A stretch of 51,777 nucleotides of DNA from Pedobacter glucosidilyticus (lineage in GTDB: Bacteria > Bacteroidota > Bacteroidia > Sphingobacteriales > Sphingobacteriaceae), in the NCBI RefSeq assembly GCF_002483235.1, contig NZ_DLHN01000033.1:1-51777 (forward strand), given 5' to 3'. Both the position numbers and the translations under genes were made by a program. A model generated the notes under the pieces. It made no database searches. It saw only the letters and a program-made list of their open reading frames with translations, and was not told the DNA's origin. How positions within the stretch are numbered: the stretch's first letter is position 1; every line of letters starts with the position of its first letter. Shown here one piece after another: positions 1 through 9,836 of the stretch.

Positions 1-140
1 TTTTCAAGAAAAAAGTGCCTAGGGTTGGCCGCCTATGAGGCCGGAAAGCCTTGTGCGAAAAAGCAATTACAAGAAAAGAAAGAAGCCGCTACCCGACTAG
101 GGTAAGAAAGCCTTAAGCGAAAAATCTACCAAAAAAAATC
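1..140. repeat. Two imperfect ~62-bp repeat units with hairpins, cut by the window edge
   Basis: The string GAAAGCCTT-NN-GCGAAAAA occurs at 44-62 and again at 106-124, 62 bp apart, with 17 of 19 bases identical. Each copy follows a short GC-rich inverted repeat: GGCC..GGCC around 27-42, and TACCC-gacta-GGGTA at 90-104. CAAGAAAA also precedes both. The reading frame open from base 1 ends at about 105 and could be the tail of an upstream gene, but the repeat units do not share a frame, so I favour non-coding repeats. The rest of the stretch, 140-325, is AT-rich and shows no gene. Confidence 0.45.
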
Positions 141-246
141 CACAATAAAAGCAATAAATCCATACGCTCAAACCAATTTCATTTACAAAGCTAACATCCT
201 ATAAAACAAAGAAAATATCTTACACGATAAACGCGTTTTTCTAGCT

Positions 247-254
247 TATTTTTG
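247..254 (+). promoter_or_regulatory. Possible Bacteroidota -7 promoter element for the GH106/GH127 pair
   Basis: TATTTTTG matches the Bacteroidota sigma-A -7 consensus TAnnTTTG and lies about 70 bp upstream of the preferred start at 326. I see no clear -33 TTTG partner at the right distance, so this is tentative. Confidence 0.25.
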
Positions 255-325
255 AGATATGAACCTTTTTGATAATCAAATTTTATCATCATACGGGTAA
301 ATCATCCATAATAAAGAAAGAAAAC

Positions 326-3300
326 ATGACATTTAAAGCATATCATGCTTATTTTATTGCCTTTTTATTTTTGTGTTTCAGTTCTTTCCTGCCTGTAAAG
401 GCGCAAACATTAGCTCCTCATATTCAGAAAATAAACCACGAAGCTAAACCTTGGGTGTTTTGGTATTGGATGCATGCATCTTTCTCTAAAGAAGGTATAA
501 CGGCTGATTTAAAAGCCATGAAAGAGGCAGGTATAACAGGCGCTTATATCGCACCTATAAAAGGTAAAACCAATCCGCCTTTGTATGAGCCGGTGATAGA
601 AACCTTAACACCAGCTTGGTGGGATATCTTCAAATTCGCTATAGAAGAAGCCAAAAGTTTTGATATTAAAATAGCTCTTTTACCTAATGATGGCTTTGCT
701 ACGGCTGGTGGCCCTTGGATAACACCTCAGCTATCTATGCAAAAAGTGGTATTTATTACCAGTACTTTAAAAGGCGGCACTTTGTTTCATGCTGCTTTAA
801 AACAACCAGAAACTTACCAGAACTATTATCAAGATATTGCAGTTTTAGCCTTCCCAACACCGGGTGGTAAAACACAAACTACACAAGAAATAAAACCCAT
901 AGTAAGTACTAGCAATGGGCAAGACGCCTCTTTTTTAACAGAAAGCGGACATAAAAAGAACTTCACCAGTAATGAACCTTGTTGGATTCAGTACACTTTT
1001 GACAAACCCTTTCTTTGCCGCTCTATTAAAATCAGTGTTAACAATTTCAACCATCAATCTAACCGATTATTGGTGGAGGTAAGTGATGATGGTCAAAACT
1101 TCAAAAGCTTAGGTCGTTTACAAGCACCACGAACAGGCTGGCTAGATTGGGATGCCCCTGTAACGCATGAAATACCACCTGTAAGCGCAAAATATTTCAG
1201 GTTTGTTTATAATCCAGAAGGTACAGAACCCGGAGCCGAAGATTTAGATGCTGCCAAATGGAAACAAAGCTTAAAAATTAACGGTATCGAGCTTTCATCC
1301 CTACCAAAAATCAATCAGTTTGAAGGTAAAAGTGGTTTGATTTGGCGAGTGGGCGAGCATAGTAAAAATATTTCTGATGATTTAGCTATACCCATTTCAT
1401 CCATCATCAACATCAGCGATAAGCTAAACGATAAAGGAAATTTAAAATGGGCAGCACCAAAAACGCATACCGAGTGGACCATCATCCGTATAGGACATAC
1501 CTCTACCGGACATAAAAATGAAACCGCCGGAGCAGGAAAGGGCTTAGAGGTAGATAAATTTAATCCCGAAGCTGTAAAACTTCAGTTTGATAAATGGTAT
1601 GGCGAAGCTTTACGTGTGGCTGGCGCCGATTTAGCCAAACAAGTTTTGGGTGTTTTCCATGTGGATAGCTGGGAGTGTGGTAGCCAAAATTGGTCGCCGG
1701 TGTTTATGGCCGAGTTTCAAAAAAGGAGAGGGTACGACCCAACTTTATTTTTACCCACATTAGCGGGTTTCCCTATAGCGGGTAGCATAAAAGCAGAGCA
1801 GTTTTTGTACGATATGCGCAAAACCATAGCAGAGCTGATGCATGACAATTTCTTCATCACCCTTAAGAATTTAGCACAGCAACATGGCGCTATATTTACT
1901 GCCGAGACTACAGCGCCAGTAATGCTAGGCGATGGTTTAAAGCATTTCGGGACGGTTGATGTACCCATGGGCGAGTTTTGGGCAAAAAGTCCTTCTCATG
2001 ATAAACCTAATGATATGCTAGATGCTATTTCTGGGGCCCATATTTATGGTAAAAACATCATCCAAGCAGAAGCTTTTACAACGGTAAGGATGGAGTGGGA
2101 CGAGCATCCCGGTAATTTAAAAACCCTACAAGACAGAAATTATGCTTCAGGAGTAAATAAACTGGTTTACCATGTTTATGTACATAACCCTTGGCTAGAT
2201 AGAAAACCAGGTATGACTTTAGATGGCGTGGGTTTATACTTCCAAAGAGACCAAACATGGTGGGAGCCAGGCAAAGCATGGGTAGCTTATGCAGAACGTT
2301 GCCAGAATTTACTACAACAAGGTAAACCCATGGCTGATATTGCCGTTTTTGTAGGAGATGAATTCCCCTCAAGAGCCCTATTGCCAGACCGTTTGGTAAA
2401 TACCTTACCGGGTATTTTTGGTGCAGAAAGGGTAGCTGCTGAGGTACAAAGAATGGCGAATAAAGCTTTACCTACACAAAGGATAGCAGGTGTAACCACA
2501 TCGGCAAATATGGCGCAGCCAGAAAATTGGGTTAACCCTTTAAGAGGCTATGCTTATGATTCTTTCAATGCTGATGTCTTGCAAACGGCTAGTTTTAAAG
2601 AGGGTAAAGTTGTATTTGCTAGCGGTGCGGCCTATCGTATTTTGGTGTTGCCATTAAAACATCAGTTAAACCCCAATCAATATTATGCTGAAAGCTCATT
2701 AGCTAAAATTCTAGCATTGGTCAATGCTGGTGCGATATGTATCATCGGCGATAAGCCCAAATTTAGAACAGGTTTAAAAGCTGATGAAAAGCTGTTTAAT
2801 AGCTTGTTAGAGCGTATTTGGGGAGGCACTTTTGAAAATGTTAAAATCGGCGGAAGCTATTACGAATACAAAAACTTGGGTAAAGGGAAATTAATTAAAG
2901 CGCCATTTTTACCTCAAGATTTTAGTTTTTTAGGTACAGCTCAAGATGTTTTGGTGAAAGATACTGATGGAAAAGAAGCTCATGCAGTAGCTTGGAATCA
3001 TCGTAAAACCGAAACAAAAGATATTTATTTTGTTGCTAACCAGTTAGATGCAGAAAGAGATTTAAGTTTTGCTTTCCGCGTAAGCGATAAACAAGCTCGT
3101 TTATACGATGCCGTTAGCGATACCAACATCCCACTAAAGCAATATCAAGTTAAAGATGGCTATACCCATATCTCTTTAAAACTCCCGGCAAACGGATCTT
3201 TATTTGTCATTTTTGAAGAGCCATTAGCTGCAAAGGAAGTCAACATAGGCTTTAATTATATCCAATATCAAAAGCTAAAAGATATTTCAACAACTTGGAA

Positions 3301-3754
3301 ACTAAAGTTTAATGAAAGTCATGGCGGGCCAACCGAAACCATCCTTCTAGATAGCTTACAAGATTGGAGCAAGCATAACAACCCGCAAATTAAATACTAT
3401 TCTGGTACGGCAACTTATAGCAAAAACTTCACTCATAAAGCTTCTAAAAACGAGCAAATATGGCTTGATTTAGGCGAAGTAGCCAACATGGCCAGCGTAA
3501 AAGTAAATGGTATAAACTGCGGTATTGTATGGACAGCTCCTTATCGCATAAACATCAGTAAGGCTTTAAAGAAAGGCCAAAATCAATTAGAAATAGAGGT
3601 TAGCAATACTTGGGCAAACCGTTTAATAGGCGACCAACTGCTGCCGGAAGATCAAAGAATCACCAAAACAACAGCTCCTTTTAGGCTAGCAGGCAAAGCC
3701 TTAAATAAAGCCGGTTTATTAGGAAATGTTGCTCTGTTAAAAGTAATAGAATAA
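326..3754 (+). CDS. Secreted GH106-like glycoside hydrolase (probable alpha-L-rhamnosidase)
   Basis: The protein probably removes alpha-L-rhamnose from pectin side chains in the periplasm or at the cell surface. I place the start at 326 rather than the upstream ATG at 269, because the protein then opens with a clean signal peptide (hydrophobic core, cleavage after VKA, about residue 26) and has 1142 residues. Visible features are a GGPWITP motif near residue 128 in the context typical of GH106, a discoidin-like carbohydrate-binding segment near residues 220-310 (WIQYTFDKP, VEVSDDGQNF), and a C-terminal galactose-binding-like domain (DLGEVANMASVKVNG). The length suits GH106. The stop overlaps the next start by one base (TAATG), so the two are translationally coupled. 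Rhamnosidase specificity is inferred from the family. Confidence 0.8.
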   Translation: MTFKAYHAYFIAFLFLCFSSFLPVKAQTLAPHIQKINHEAKPWVFWYWMHASFSKEGITADLKAMKEAGITGAYIAPIKGKTNPPLYEPVIETLTPAWWDIFKFAIEEAKSFDIKIALLPNDGFATAGGPWITPQLSMQKVVFITSTLKGGTLFHAALKQPETYQNYYQDIAVLAFPTPGGKTQTTQEIKPIVSTSNGQDASFLTESGHKKNFTSNEPCWIQYTFDKPFLCRSIKISVNNFNHQSNRLLVEVSDDGQNFKSLGRLQAPRTGWLDWDAPVTHEIPPVSAKYFRFVYNPEGTEPGAEDLDAAKWKQSLKINGIELSSLPKINQFEGKSGLIWRVGEHSKNISDDLAIPISSIINISDKLNDKGNLKWAAPKTHTEWTIIRIGHTSTGHKNETAGAGKGLEVDKFNPEAVKLQFDKWYGEALRVAGADLAKQVLGVFHVDSWECGSQNWSPVFMAEFQKRRGYDPTLFLPTLAGFPIAGSIKAEQFLYDMRKTIAELMHDNFFITLKNLAQQHGAIFTAETTAPVMLGDGLKHFGTVDVPMGEFWAKSPSHDKPNDMLDAISGAHIYGKNIIQAEAFTTVRMEWDEHPGNLKTLQDRNYASGVNKLVYHVYVHNPWLDRKPGMTLDGVGLYFQRDQTWWEPGKAWVAYAERCQNLLQQGKPMADIAVFVGDEFPSRALLPDRLVNTLPGIFGAERVAAEVQRMANKALPTQRIAGVTTSANMAQPENWVNPLRGYAYDSFNADVLQTASFKEGKVVFASGAAYRILVLPLKHQLNPNQYYAESSLAKILALVNAGAICIIGDKPKFRTGLKADEKLFNSLLERIWGGTFENVKIGGSYYEYKNLGKGKLIKAPFLPQDFSFLGTAQDVLVKDTDGKEAHAVAWNHRKTETKDIYFVANQLDAERDLSFAFRVSDKQARLYDAVSDTNIPLKQYQVKDGYTHISLKLPANGSLFVIFEEPLAAKEVNIGFNYIQYQKLKDISTTWKLKFNESHGGPTETILLDSLQDWSKHNNPQIKYYSGTATYSKNFTHKASKNEQIWLDLGEVANMASVKVNGINCGIVWTAPYRINISKALKKGQNQLEIEVSNTWANRLIGDQLLPEDQRITKTTAPFRLAGKALNKAGLLGNVALLKVIE

Positions 3755-5784
3755 TGAATAAGAGATTTTATATCAGCTTATTAGCTGGATTTTTAGCTTT
3801 AAATAATAGCTATGCACAAACAAAAGCTATGGTAAATACAGCTGCTAGTCCTTATGCTAAGCTAAAAAGCGTAGACATGGGTGCTGTAAACTGGACAAGC
3901 GGTTTTTGGGCAGAGCGTTTCCAGGTATGTAAAGAAAATATGGTGCCCCAGCTATGGAAAGTTTATACCAGTGCAGACATCAGCCATGCTTACAGAAATT
4001 TTGAAATAGCGGCTGGTTTGGCTAAAGGAAATCATAAAGGTCCGTCTTTTCATGATGGTGATTTCTATAAAACCTTAGAAGCTGTAGCTAGTTTATACGC
4101 ATCCACAAAAGATGAAAAGTTAAACAACATGATGGATGAGGCGATAGCCACTATTGCCAAATCTCAGCGAGAGGATGGTTATATCTATACTAAAGCCATG
4201 ATAGAGGAGCGTAACACGGGTATTCGAGATCAGTTTCAAGACCGTTTAAGTTTCGAGGCTTATAATATTGGTCATTTAATGACAGCCGCTTGCATCCATT
4301 ACCGGGCTACCGGAAAGCGTTCTTTGCTAAATGTAGCCGTTAAAGCCACAGATTATTTGTACAATTTTTATCAAAAAGCATCGCCAACTTTAGCCCGAAA
4401 TGCCATTTGCCCATCGCATTACATGGGTGTGATAGAAATGTACCGTACCCTTGGCGATAAAAGATATTTAGAGCTAGCCAAACACTTAATAGACATTAAA
4501 GGGAAGATAGATGATGGTACTGATGATAACCAAGACAGAATTCCGTTTAGAGAGCAAAAAAAGGTGATGGGGCATGCGGTTAGAGCCAATTATTTATATG
4601 CTGGCGTTGCCGATGTTTATGCTGAAACAGGCGATGAAACCCTATGGAAGCAATTAGATAAGATGTGGGATGATGTTACGCAGCATAAAATGTACATTAC
4701 AGGTGGTTGCGGGTCTTTGTATGATGGCGTATCGCCAGATGGTACTTCTTATAATCCTACAGAGGTGCAAAAAATACATCAGGCTTATGGCCGAGATTAC
4801 CAATTGCCAAATTTTACAGCGCATAATGAAACCTGTGCCAATATTGGCAATGTGCTATGGAATTACCGTATGCTACAGCTCAGCGGAGAAGCTAAATATG
4901 TCGATGTGATAGAATTAGCCTTGTATAACAGTGTATTATCGGGTATTAGTTTAGATGGGAAAAGATTTTTGTACACCAATCCTTTAAGCTATAGCGATGC
5001 CTTGCCTTTTAAACAACGTTGGTCTAAAGATAGGGTAGAGTATATTTCGCTGTCTAATTGTTGTCCGCCTAACACGGTACGTACCCTTGCAGAAGTAAGC
5101 AATTACGCTTATAGCCTTTCTGATAAAGGCGTCTGGATAAATTTATACGGTGCTAATGAATTAAAAACAGCTTTAAAAGATGGTTCTTCTTTATCAGTAA
5201 CACAAGAAACAGCCTACCCTTGGAATGGCGATGTTACATTCACCATCAAAGAAAGCAGTAAGAACCCATTTTCTTTCTTTTTAAGGATACCGGGCTGGGC
5301 CTCAAAAGCTAGTGTTATGGTGAATGGTAAAGCCCTTGAAACAGCTGTTACTCCTGGTACTTATGCTGAGATTCATAGAAAATGGAAGAAGGGAGATGTG
5401 ATAAGTTTAAGCATCCCTATGGAAGCAGAAATGATAGCAGCCAACCCTTTGGTAGAAGAAAACAGAAACCAAATTGCGGTAAAACGTGGTCCGGTGGTTT
5501 ACTGTGCCGAGTCTGTAGATATGCCACAAGGTAGCAGTATTTTTAACCTCGATATACCAGCAAATACCCAGTTTAAAGCTGTCCCTTTACAATTTGCAAA
5601 TAGCAAAATGATGGCTTTAGAAGCCGATGTTAACTTGGTAAAAGCACAAAACTGGACAAACCAATTATACCAAAAAGTAAATACCCAAACAGAGCAAGTA
5701 AAAGTAAAATTGATTCCTTATTACGCTTGGGGCAATAGGGGCCATGTAGCAGAAATGTCTGTGTGGTTACCGTTTAGTAGATAA
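3754..5784 (+). CDS. Secreted GH127-like (DUF1680) beta-L-arabinofuranosidase
   Basis: A predicted beta-L-arabinofuranosidase of the DUF1680 fold (GH127/GH146). It has 676 residues with a signal peptide ending NNSYAQ near residue 22. The zinc-cysteine site of GH127 is visible: HNETCAN gives Glu359 and Cys361, and SNCCPPN gives Cys436 and Cys437. Their spacing matches Glu338/Cys340/Cys417/Cys418 of the bifidobacterial enzyme HypBA1, where Cys417 is the nucleophile. The position I align by eye with the HypBA1 acid/base Glu322 is Gln343 in HQAYGRDYQLP. The gene is coupled to the GH106 gene, which suggests joint attack on an arabinose- and rhamnose-containing pectin side chain. The exact substrate is not shown by the sequence. 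Confidence 0.85.
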   Translation: MNKRFYISLLAGFLALNNSYAQTKAMVNTAASPYAKLKSVDMGAVNWTSGFWAERFQVCKENMVPQLWKVYTSADISHAYRNFEIAAGLAKGNHKGPSFHDGDFYKTLEAVASLYASTKDEKLNNMMDEAIATIAKSQREDGYIYTKAMIEERNTGIRDQFQDRLSFEAYNIGHLMTAACIHYRATGKRSLLNVAVKATDYLYNFYQKASPTLARNAICPSHYMGVIEMYRTLGDKRYLELAKHLIDIKGKIDDGTDDNQDRIPFREQKKVMGHAVRANYLYAGVADVYAETGDETLWKQLDKMWDDVTQHKMYITGGCGSLYDGVSPDGTSYNPTEVQKIHQAYGRDYQLPNFTAHNETCANIGNVLWNYRMLQLSGEAKYVDVIELALYNSVLSGISLDGKRFLYTNPLSYSDALPFKQRWSKDRVEYISLSNCCPPNTVRTLAEVSNYAYSLSDKGVWINLYGANELKTALKDGSSLSVTQETAYPWNGDVTFTIKESSKNPFSFFLRIPGWASKASVMVNGKALETAVTPGTYAEIHRKWKKGDVISLSIPMEAEMIAANPLVEENRNQIAVKRGPVVYCAESVDMPQGSSIFNLDIPANTQFKAVPLQFANSKMMALEADVNLVKAQNWTNQLYQKVNTQTEQVKVKLIPYYAWGNRGHVAEMSVWLPFSR

Positions 5785-5820
5785 TGTTTATTGATTTTTG
5801 ATGGATTGAATGATTGATTT

Positions 5821-5875
5821 CCCCGTCATCGCGATGAGGAACGAATAAGCAATCTTTTTTTATTGATTGAAGGAT
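5821..5875. repeat. Dispersed intergenic repeat, GCGATGAGGAACGAA type (copy 1)
   Basis: A 55-bp stretch nearly identical to 11383-11437. The shared core is GCGATGAGGAACGAA, then AGCAATC, a T-run and ATTGATTGAAGGAT. It belongs to a kind of intergenic repeat seen across Bacteroidota (GTCATTGCGAGGAACGAAGCAATCT). It lies in the 445-bp gap 5785-6229, where I see no gene. Confidence 0.7.
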
Positions 5876-5938
5876 TGATTTTGAATGATGGATTGCTTAT
5901 TCTCTTCAAGATGATGATTTTATAAGACCATAATTACT

Positions 5939-5964
5939 GTCATACTAAAGGAGCGGAGTCGAAG
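5939..5964. repeat. Dispersed intergenic repeat, GAGCGGAGTCGAAG type (copy 1)
   Basis: GTCATACTAAAG is followed by GAGCGGAGTCGAAG. The same core recurs at 15695-15715 and 32313-32334, and in reverse near 32359-32381. It is a common Bacteroidota intergenic repeat of unknown function. Confidence 0.65.
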
Positions 5965-6229
5965 CTTGATATTTTGCTCTAGATTTACAGTCTTATTAGC
6001 CTTTATGAATTATTTCTAGTTTTGACTTTCCGTAAACATTTACTTACTTAGGGTTAAACTCTAACTTGTAAAAATATCTGTGAATTTAGAAGTTTACTTA
6101 GATACTTTAAGAGTGATTTCTTTGTGGTAAAAACAAATAGAAATTCTTTAATACAATCAATATTATGTGTGTTAGGGGAGTAAGACTATGCAATAATTTA
6201 GTAGAGATTTTACTAATAACACTTCTTAG

Positions 6230-6910
6230 ATGAACAAAACAATATTTACAATAATCATCAGCTTAATTTCATTTGGTTGTAAATTACAGAATACAATTAA
6301 TCAAGACTTAAAAAATGAACTTGATAGTATTTTAATAAGAGACCAAATATTCAGAGAATATATCGACGTTCAGACTAACGAACTAAGAAAACAAGAAATT
6401 GCAAAACGAACGGGCTATTCAAAGGAATTTTTAGACCATCATATATTGGCAATAATAACTGCAACAGACAGTCTTAATTTAGTTAAGGTTGAAAAAATAA
6501 TTTCAAAATATGGTTATCCAGGTAAATCATTGGTAGGGCAACCTACTAATACCGCAGCATTTCTCGTAATACAACATTCACCAAACATTAAAAAATATTA
6601 CTCTTTGATTGAAAAAGCAGGAAAAAACAAAGAAATCCCTTTTACGGACGTCGCCATGATGCTTGACAGAAAATTAATAGAGGAGAAGAAACCGCAAATT
6701 TATGGAACCCAACTAGAAGGGAAATTTATCATCAATAAACAAACAGGTAAAAAGGAACAAGTTATCTATGTTTTACCGATTAAAAATGCTGAGAAAGTTA
6801 ACAATCGAAGAAAAAAAGCAGGATTTGAAACTACTGTAGAAGAAAATGCGAAAAGATTTGGTATTGAATACAAGAATTATACTTATCAAGAAATTGAAAG
6901 AATGAAATAA
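6230..6910 (+). CDS. DUF6624-family lipoprotein
   Basis: A 226-residue protein with a lipoprotein signal: a short hydrophobic segment, then SFGC with the lipid-bearing cysteine at residue 17. The body carries the DUF6624 pattern. A segment near residue 95 reads LVGQPTNTAAFLVIQHS, followed by an AMMLDRK segment near residue 140 and YGTQ near residue 157. The role of the family is unknown. It is probably anchored in the envelope facing the periplasm. It stands alone, with 257 bp before the next gene and no recognised operon partner. Confidence 0.7.
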   Translation: MNKTIFTIIISLISFGCKLQNTINQDLKNELDSILIRDQIFREYIDVQTNELRKQEIAKRTGYSKEFLDHHILAIITATDSLNLVKVEKIISKYGYPGKSLVGQPTNTAAFLVIQHSPNIKKYYSLIEKAGKNKEIPFTDVAMMLDRKLIEEKKPQIYGTQLEGKFIINKQTGKKEQVIYVLPIKNAEKVNNRRKKAGFETTVEENAKRFGIEYKNYTYQEIERMK

Positions 6911-7167
6911 AAAAAAATTCTGCTAAAAGCTAATTTATATAAAAGTAGTTGGTGGGAGTTCATGTTAATTCATTAGTCATTTAATTACTTTAGTGAGATG
7001 TGAGAATAGTTATGTACGTAAAGCCGTTTTCTTAAACTGATTTCAAATATATAGTTCTCAAGTTGGAAAGAGGTTTCTTTGGCTATCAGATAATACAAAA
7101 TACAGAACTAAAGAGATTTTAAAAATAAACTTTAAATTACCATCTCTTAAAAGCAATAATATCTAAA

Positions 7168-9720
7168 ATGTCAATCAAAAGAGAACTGATATACATAGAT
7201 GAAAGAGATGAAACAAATCGTATTGCTCAGTACTCATACCGTGGCGATAAGTGTATTATAGTTTTCAAAGGTAGTTCAAAAGAGTTTGCTTATAGTAGAG
7301 ATAGGGCGAAAATTATTAGGACTGCAGTAACTGGTGATGAAGCTTTTAGTGTATTTAACTATTTAAAAGAAATAGCTAATACGGTAGGCTTAAAAACAGA
7401 AGAGGGTAACAATATACTTTCAAAAAGCTATGATAGCATTACAGAAATTACTGAAAATTGTGTGTTATCAAATTTTTTAAATGGTTATCTACCCGAAGGG
7501 GATATTCCTCTTACGAATCCGAATTTTTTCCCTTTTGGTTTTAATCTAAGTCAGAAAAAAGCATTAGAGACTGCTTTTTCTAATAAGTTAAGCGTTATCG
7601 AAGGCCCTCCTGGGACAGGGAAAACTCAAACTATCCTGAACATTATAGCAAATGCTGTATTAAATGGTAAAACTGTTGCGGTGGTATCAAGTAATAATTC
7701 GGCAACTAAAAATGTTTATGAAAAACTTGAAAAGAATGGTATAGAATTTATAGCAGCACTTCTTGGGAGTTCTCAAAACAAAAAAGAGTTTATAGACTCG
7801 CAAAAGGAAATCCCCGACTTATCTAATTTTAATCTCACCGATGAGGATAAGACTGAAATAAAAACCAGAACTACAGCTCTTGTTCAAGAACTCTCTGAAA
7901 ATCTCGAAAAGAAAAATGAATTAGCATTACTGAAATTAGAACTTGATCATATTGAGACAGAGTATCAGTACTTTATAGAGCGCTATAAAGATAAAATAGC
8001 TAAAACTGTAGCTTTAAAAAGAAATATTTCTGCTTTAGATATTCTAAGATTTTGGATTTCTATTGAAATACTAGTAAAAAATCAGAAAAAGATAGGATTG
8101 ATCAGAAGATGGATTTATCGTTTTAAATATGGTATTAAAGATAAATCATTTTATGAAAATTCATTTGAAGAAATGATTTTCATGATTCAATCAGCTTATT
8201 ATTCAACTAAAATAAAAGAACTGAAAGAAAATATAGCATCTATAGAACATTCGTTGGAAAACTTTTCGTTTGATAACAAAATGAAAATTTACACAGGGAT
8301 GTGTATGCAGCTATTTAAATCAGCCCTATATAAAAGATACCATCACCAAACGAGAGAACCTTATACAGTATTAGAGCTTCGTCGTAAGTCAGAAGATTTT
8401 ATTAAGGATTATCCAGTTATCATGAGTACAACTTATTCGTTAAGACAAAGTTTATCAGAAAAGCTTTCTTACGACTATGTGATTATTGATGAGTCTTCGC
8501 AGGTTGATTTAGCTACAGGAGCTCTTGCTTTATCTTGTGCAAAACAAGCTATTATTGTTGGTGATACTAAACAATTGCCTAATGTTGTAGATACAGATAT
8601 GCAAATAAAAACGAATCAAGTTTTTAATGCATACAACCTTAAAAAGGCTTATCATTACGCTAGTCAGAGTTTGTTATCTTCTATTTTAATGTTGTTTCCA
8701 AATATTCCAAAAACACTATTAAGAGAACATTATCGCTGTCATCCAAAAATTATAGAGTTTTGTAATAAGAAATTCTATAATAATGAGCTTCTTATCCTTA
8801 CGGAGTACACCGAAAAGCGTTCACCACTAATTGTTTATAAAACCTCACAAGGAAATCATGCGAGAGAACGTATGAATCAACGTCAGATTGATGTTATCAA
8901 GGAAGAAATTATTCCTAATGAACAACTTGAAGATATTGATTTAGGTATTGTAACACCATATCGTAATCAAACAAATGCTTTACAAAAAACATTTAAAGGA
9001 ACTTCAATAAAGGCAGATACGGTAGACAAGTTTCAAGGAAGAGAAAATGATGTTATTATTCTCTCTACGGTTGACAATGAAATTTCTGATTTTACAGATC
9101 ATCCTAATCGCTTAAATGTAGCTGTTTCCAGAGCTGTTGAACAACTTATTTTAGTAGTAAATGGAAATGAAAATCAGAAGGATAGTAACATTGCTGATTT
9201 AATTCAATATATAGAATATAATAACTTCTCAGTTATTCAAAGTGAGTTAAACTCTATTTTTGATTTGTTATATAAAGGCTATGAACAAGAAAAAGAGAAA
9301 ATTCTTAGTAAATCAAACAAAGTATCATCTTTTGATAGCGAGAATTTAATGTTTGGGCTAATAAAACAAGTTTTATCAGATGAAAAGTTTTCTAAATATG
9401 ATGTTATTTTACATTTCCCAATGAGACTTCTGATTAGGAATTTATCAAGACTTGATGAAGAAGAGGCAAAATATGCCTCTCATCCTCTTACACATTTAGA
9501 TTTCTTGATTTACAATAAACTTGGTAAAGTTCCTGTTTTAGCTATTGAAGTTGATGGTTTTGAATTTCATAAAGGTGGAACTAAACAAGCTGTAAGAGAC
9601 CAAATGAAAGATAAAATTTTAGAAAAATATAATTTTCCTATCTTACGATTTAAGACAAATGAAAGTAATGAGAAGGAAAAACTAATCAGTAAACTTAATG
9701 AAATACAGCAAATTAAATAA
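7168..9720 (+). CDS. Upf1-like superfamily 1 helicase with C-terminal PD-(D/E)XK-like domain
   Basis: An 850-residue nucleic-acid motor of the Dna2/Upf1 (SF1B) type. Visible motifs in order are Walker A GPPGTGKTQT near residue 146, Walker B VIIDESSQVD near 437-446, VGDTKQLPNV, REHYRCHPKI, TPYRNQ, VDKFQGREND and the arginine-finger motif NRLNVAVSRA. A long helical insertion separates motif I from motif II, as in Upf1 relatives. The last ~110 residues contain LDFLIYN...LAIEVDG followed by conserved Lys/Arg residues, which looks like the D-(E)xK core of DUF559/DUF2726-type nuclease domains, with Asp near 778 and Glu near 793. A DNA-processing or anti-phage role is plausible but inferred. No methylase or other defence partner is adjacent. 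Confidence 0.75.
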   Translation: MSIKRELIYIDERDETNRIAQYSYRGDKCIIVFKGSSKEFAYSRDRAKIIRTAVTGDEAFSVFNYLKEIANTVGLKTEEGNNILSKSYDSITEITENCVLSNFLNGYLPEGDIPLTNPNFFPFGFNLSQKKALETAFSNKLSVIEGPPGTGKTQTILNIIANAVLNGKTVAVVSSNNSATKNVYEKLEKNGIEFIAALLGSSQNKKEFIDSQKEIPDLSNFNLTDEDKTEIKTRTTALVQELSENLEKKNELALLKLELDHIETEYQYFIERYKDKIAKTVALKRNISALDILRFWISIEILVKNQKKIGLIRRWIYRFKYGIKDKSFYENSFEEMIFMIQSAYYSTKIKELKENIASIEHSLENFSFDNKMKIYTGMCMQLFKSALYKRYHHQTREPYTVLELRRKSEDFIKDYPVIMSTTYSLRQSLSEKLSYDYVIIDESSQVDLATGALALSCAKQAIIVGDTKQLPNVVDTDMQIKTNQVFNAYNLKKAYHYASQSLLSSILMLFPNIPKTLLREHYRCHPKIIEFCNKKFYNNELLILTEYTEKRSPLIVYKTSQGNHARERMNQRQIDVIKEEIIPNEQLEDIDLGIVTPYRNQTNALQKTFKGTSIKADTVDKFQGRENDVIILSTVDNEISDFTDHPNRLNVAVSRAVEQLILVVNGNENQKDSNIADLIQYIEYNNFSVIQSELNSIFDLLYKGYEQEKEKILSKSNKVSSFDSENLMFGLIKQVLSDEKFSKYDVILHFPMRLLIRNLSRLDEEEAKYASHPLTHLDFLIYNKLGKVPVLAIEVDGFEFHKGGTKQAVRDQMKDKILEKYNFPILRFKTNESNEKEKLISKLNEIQQIK

Positions 9721-9836
9721 GTGTAATTTGCTTAGTATTTTAGGCCAATAGCTTCTAATATTGCTTTAGCTATCCATAGCCGACAAATAAACGTTAATAA
9801 CTTTTGTGTAAAACAGCCTATCCTAATCTGCTTGAA

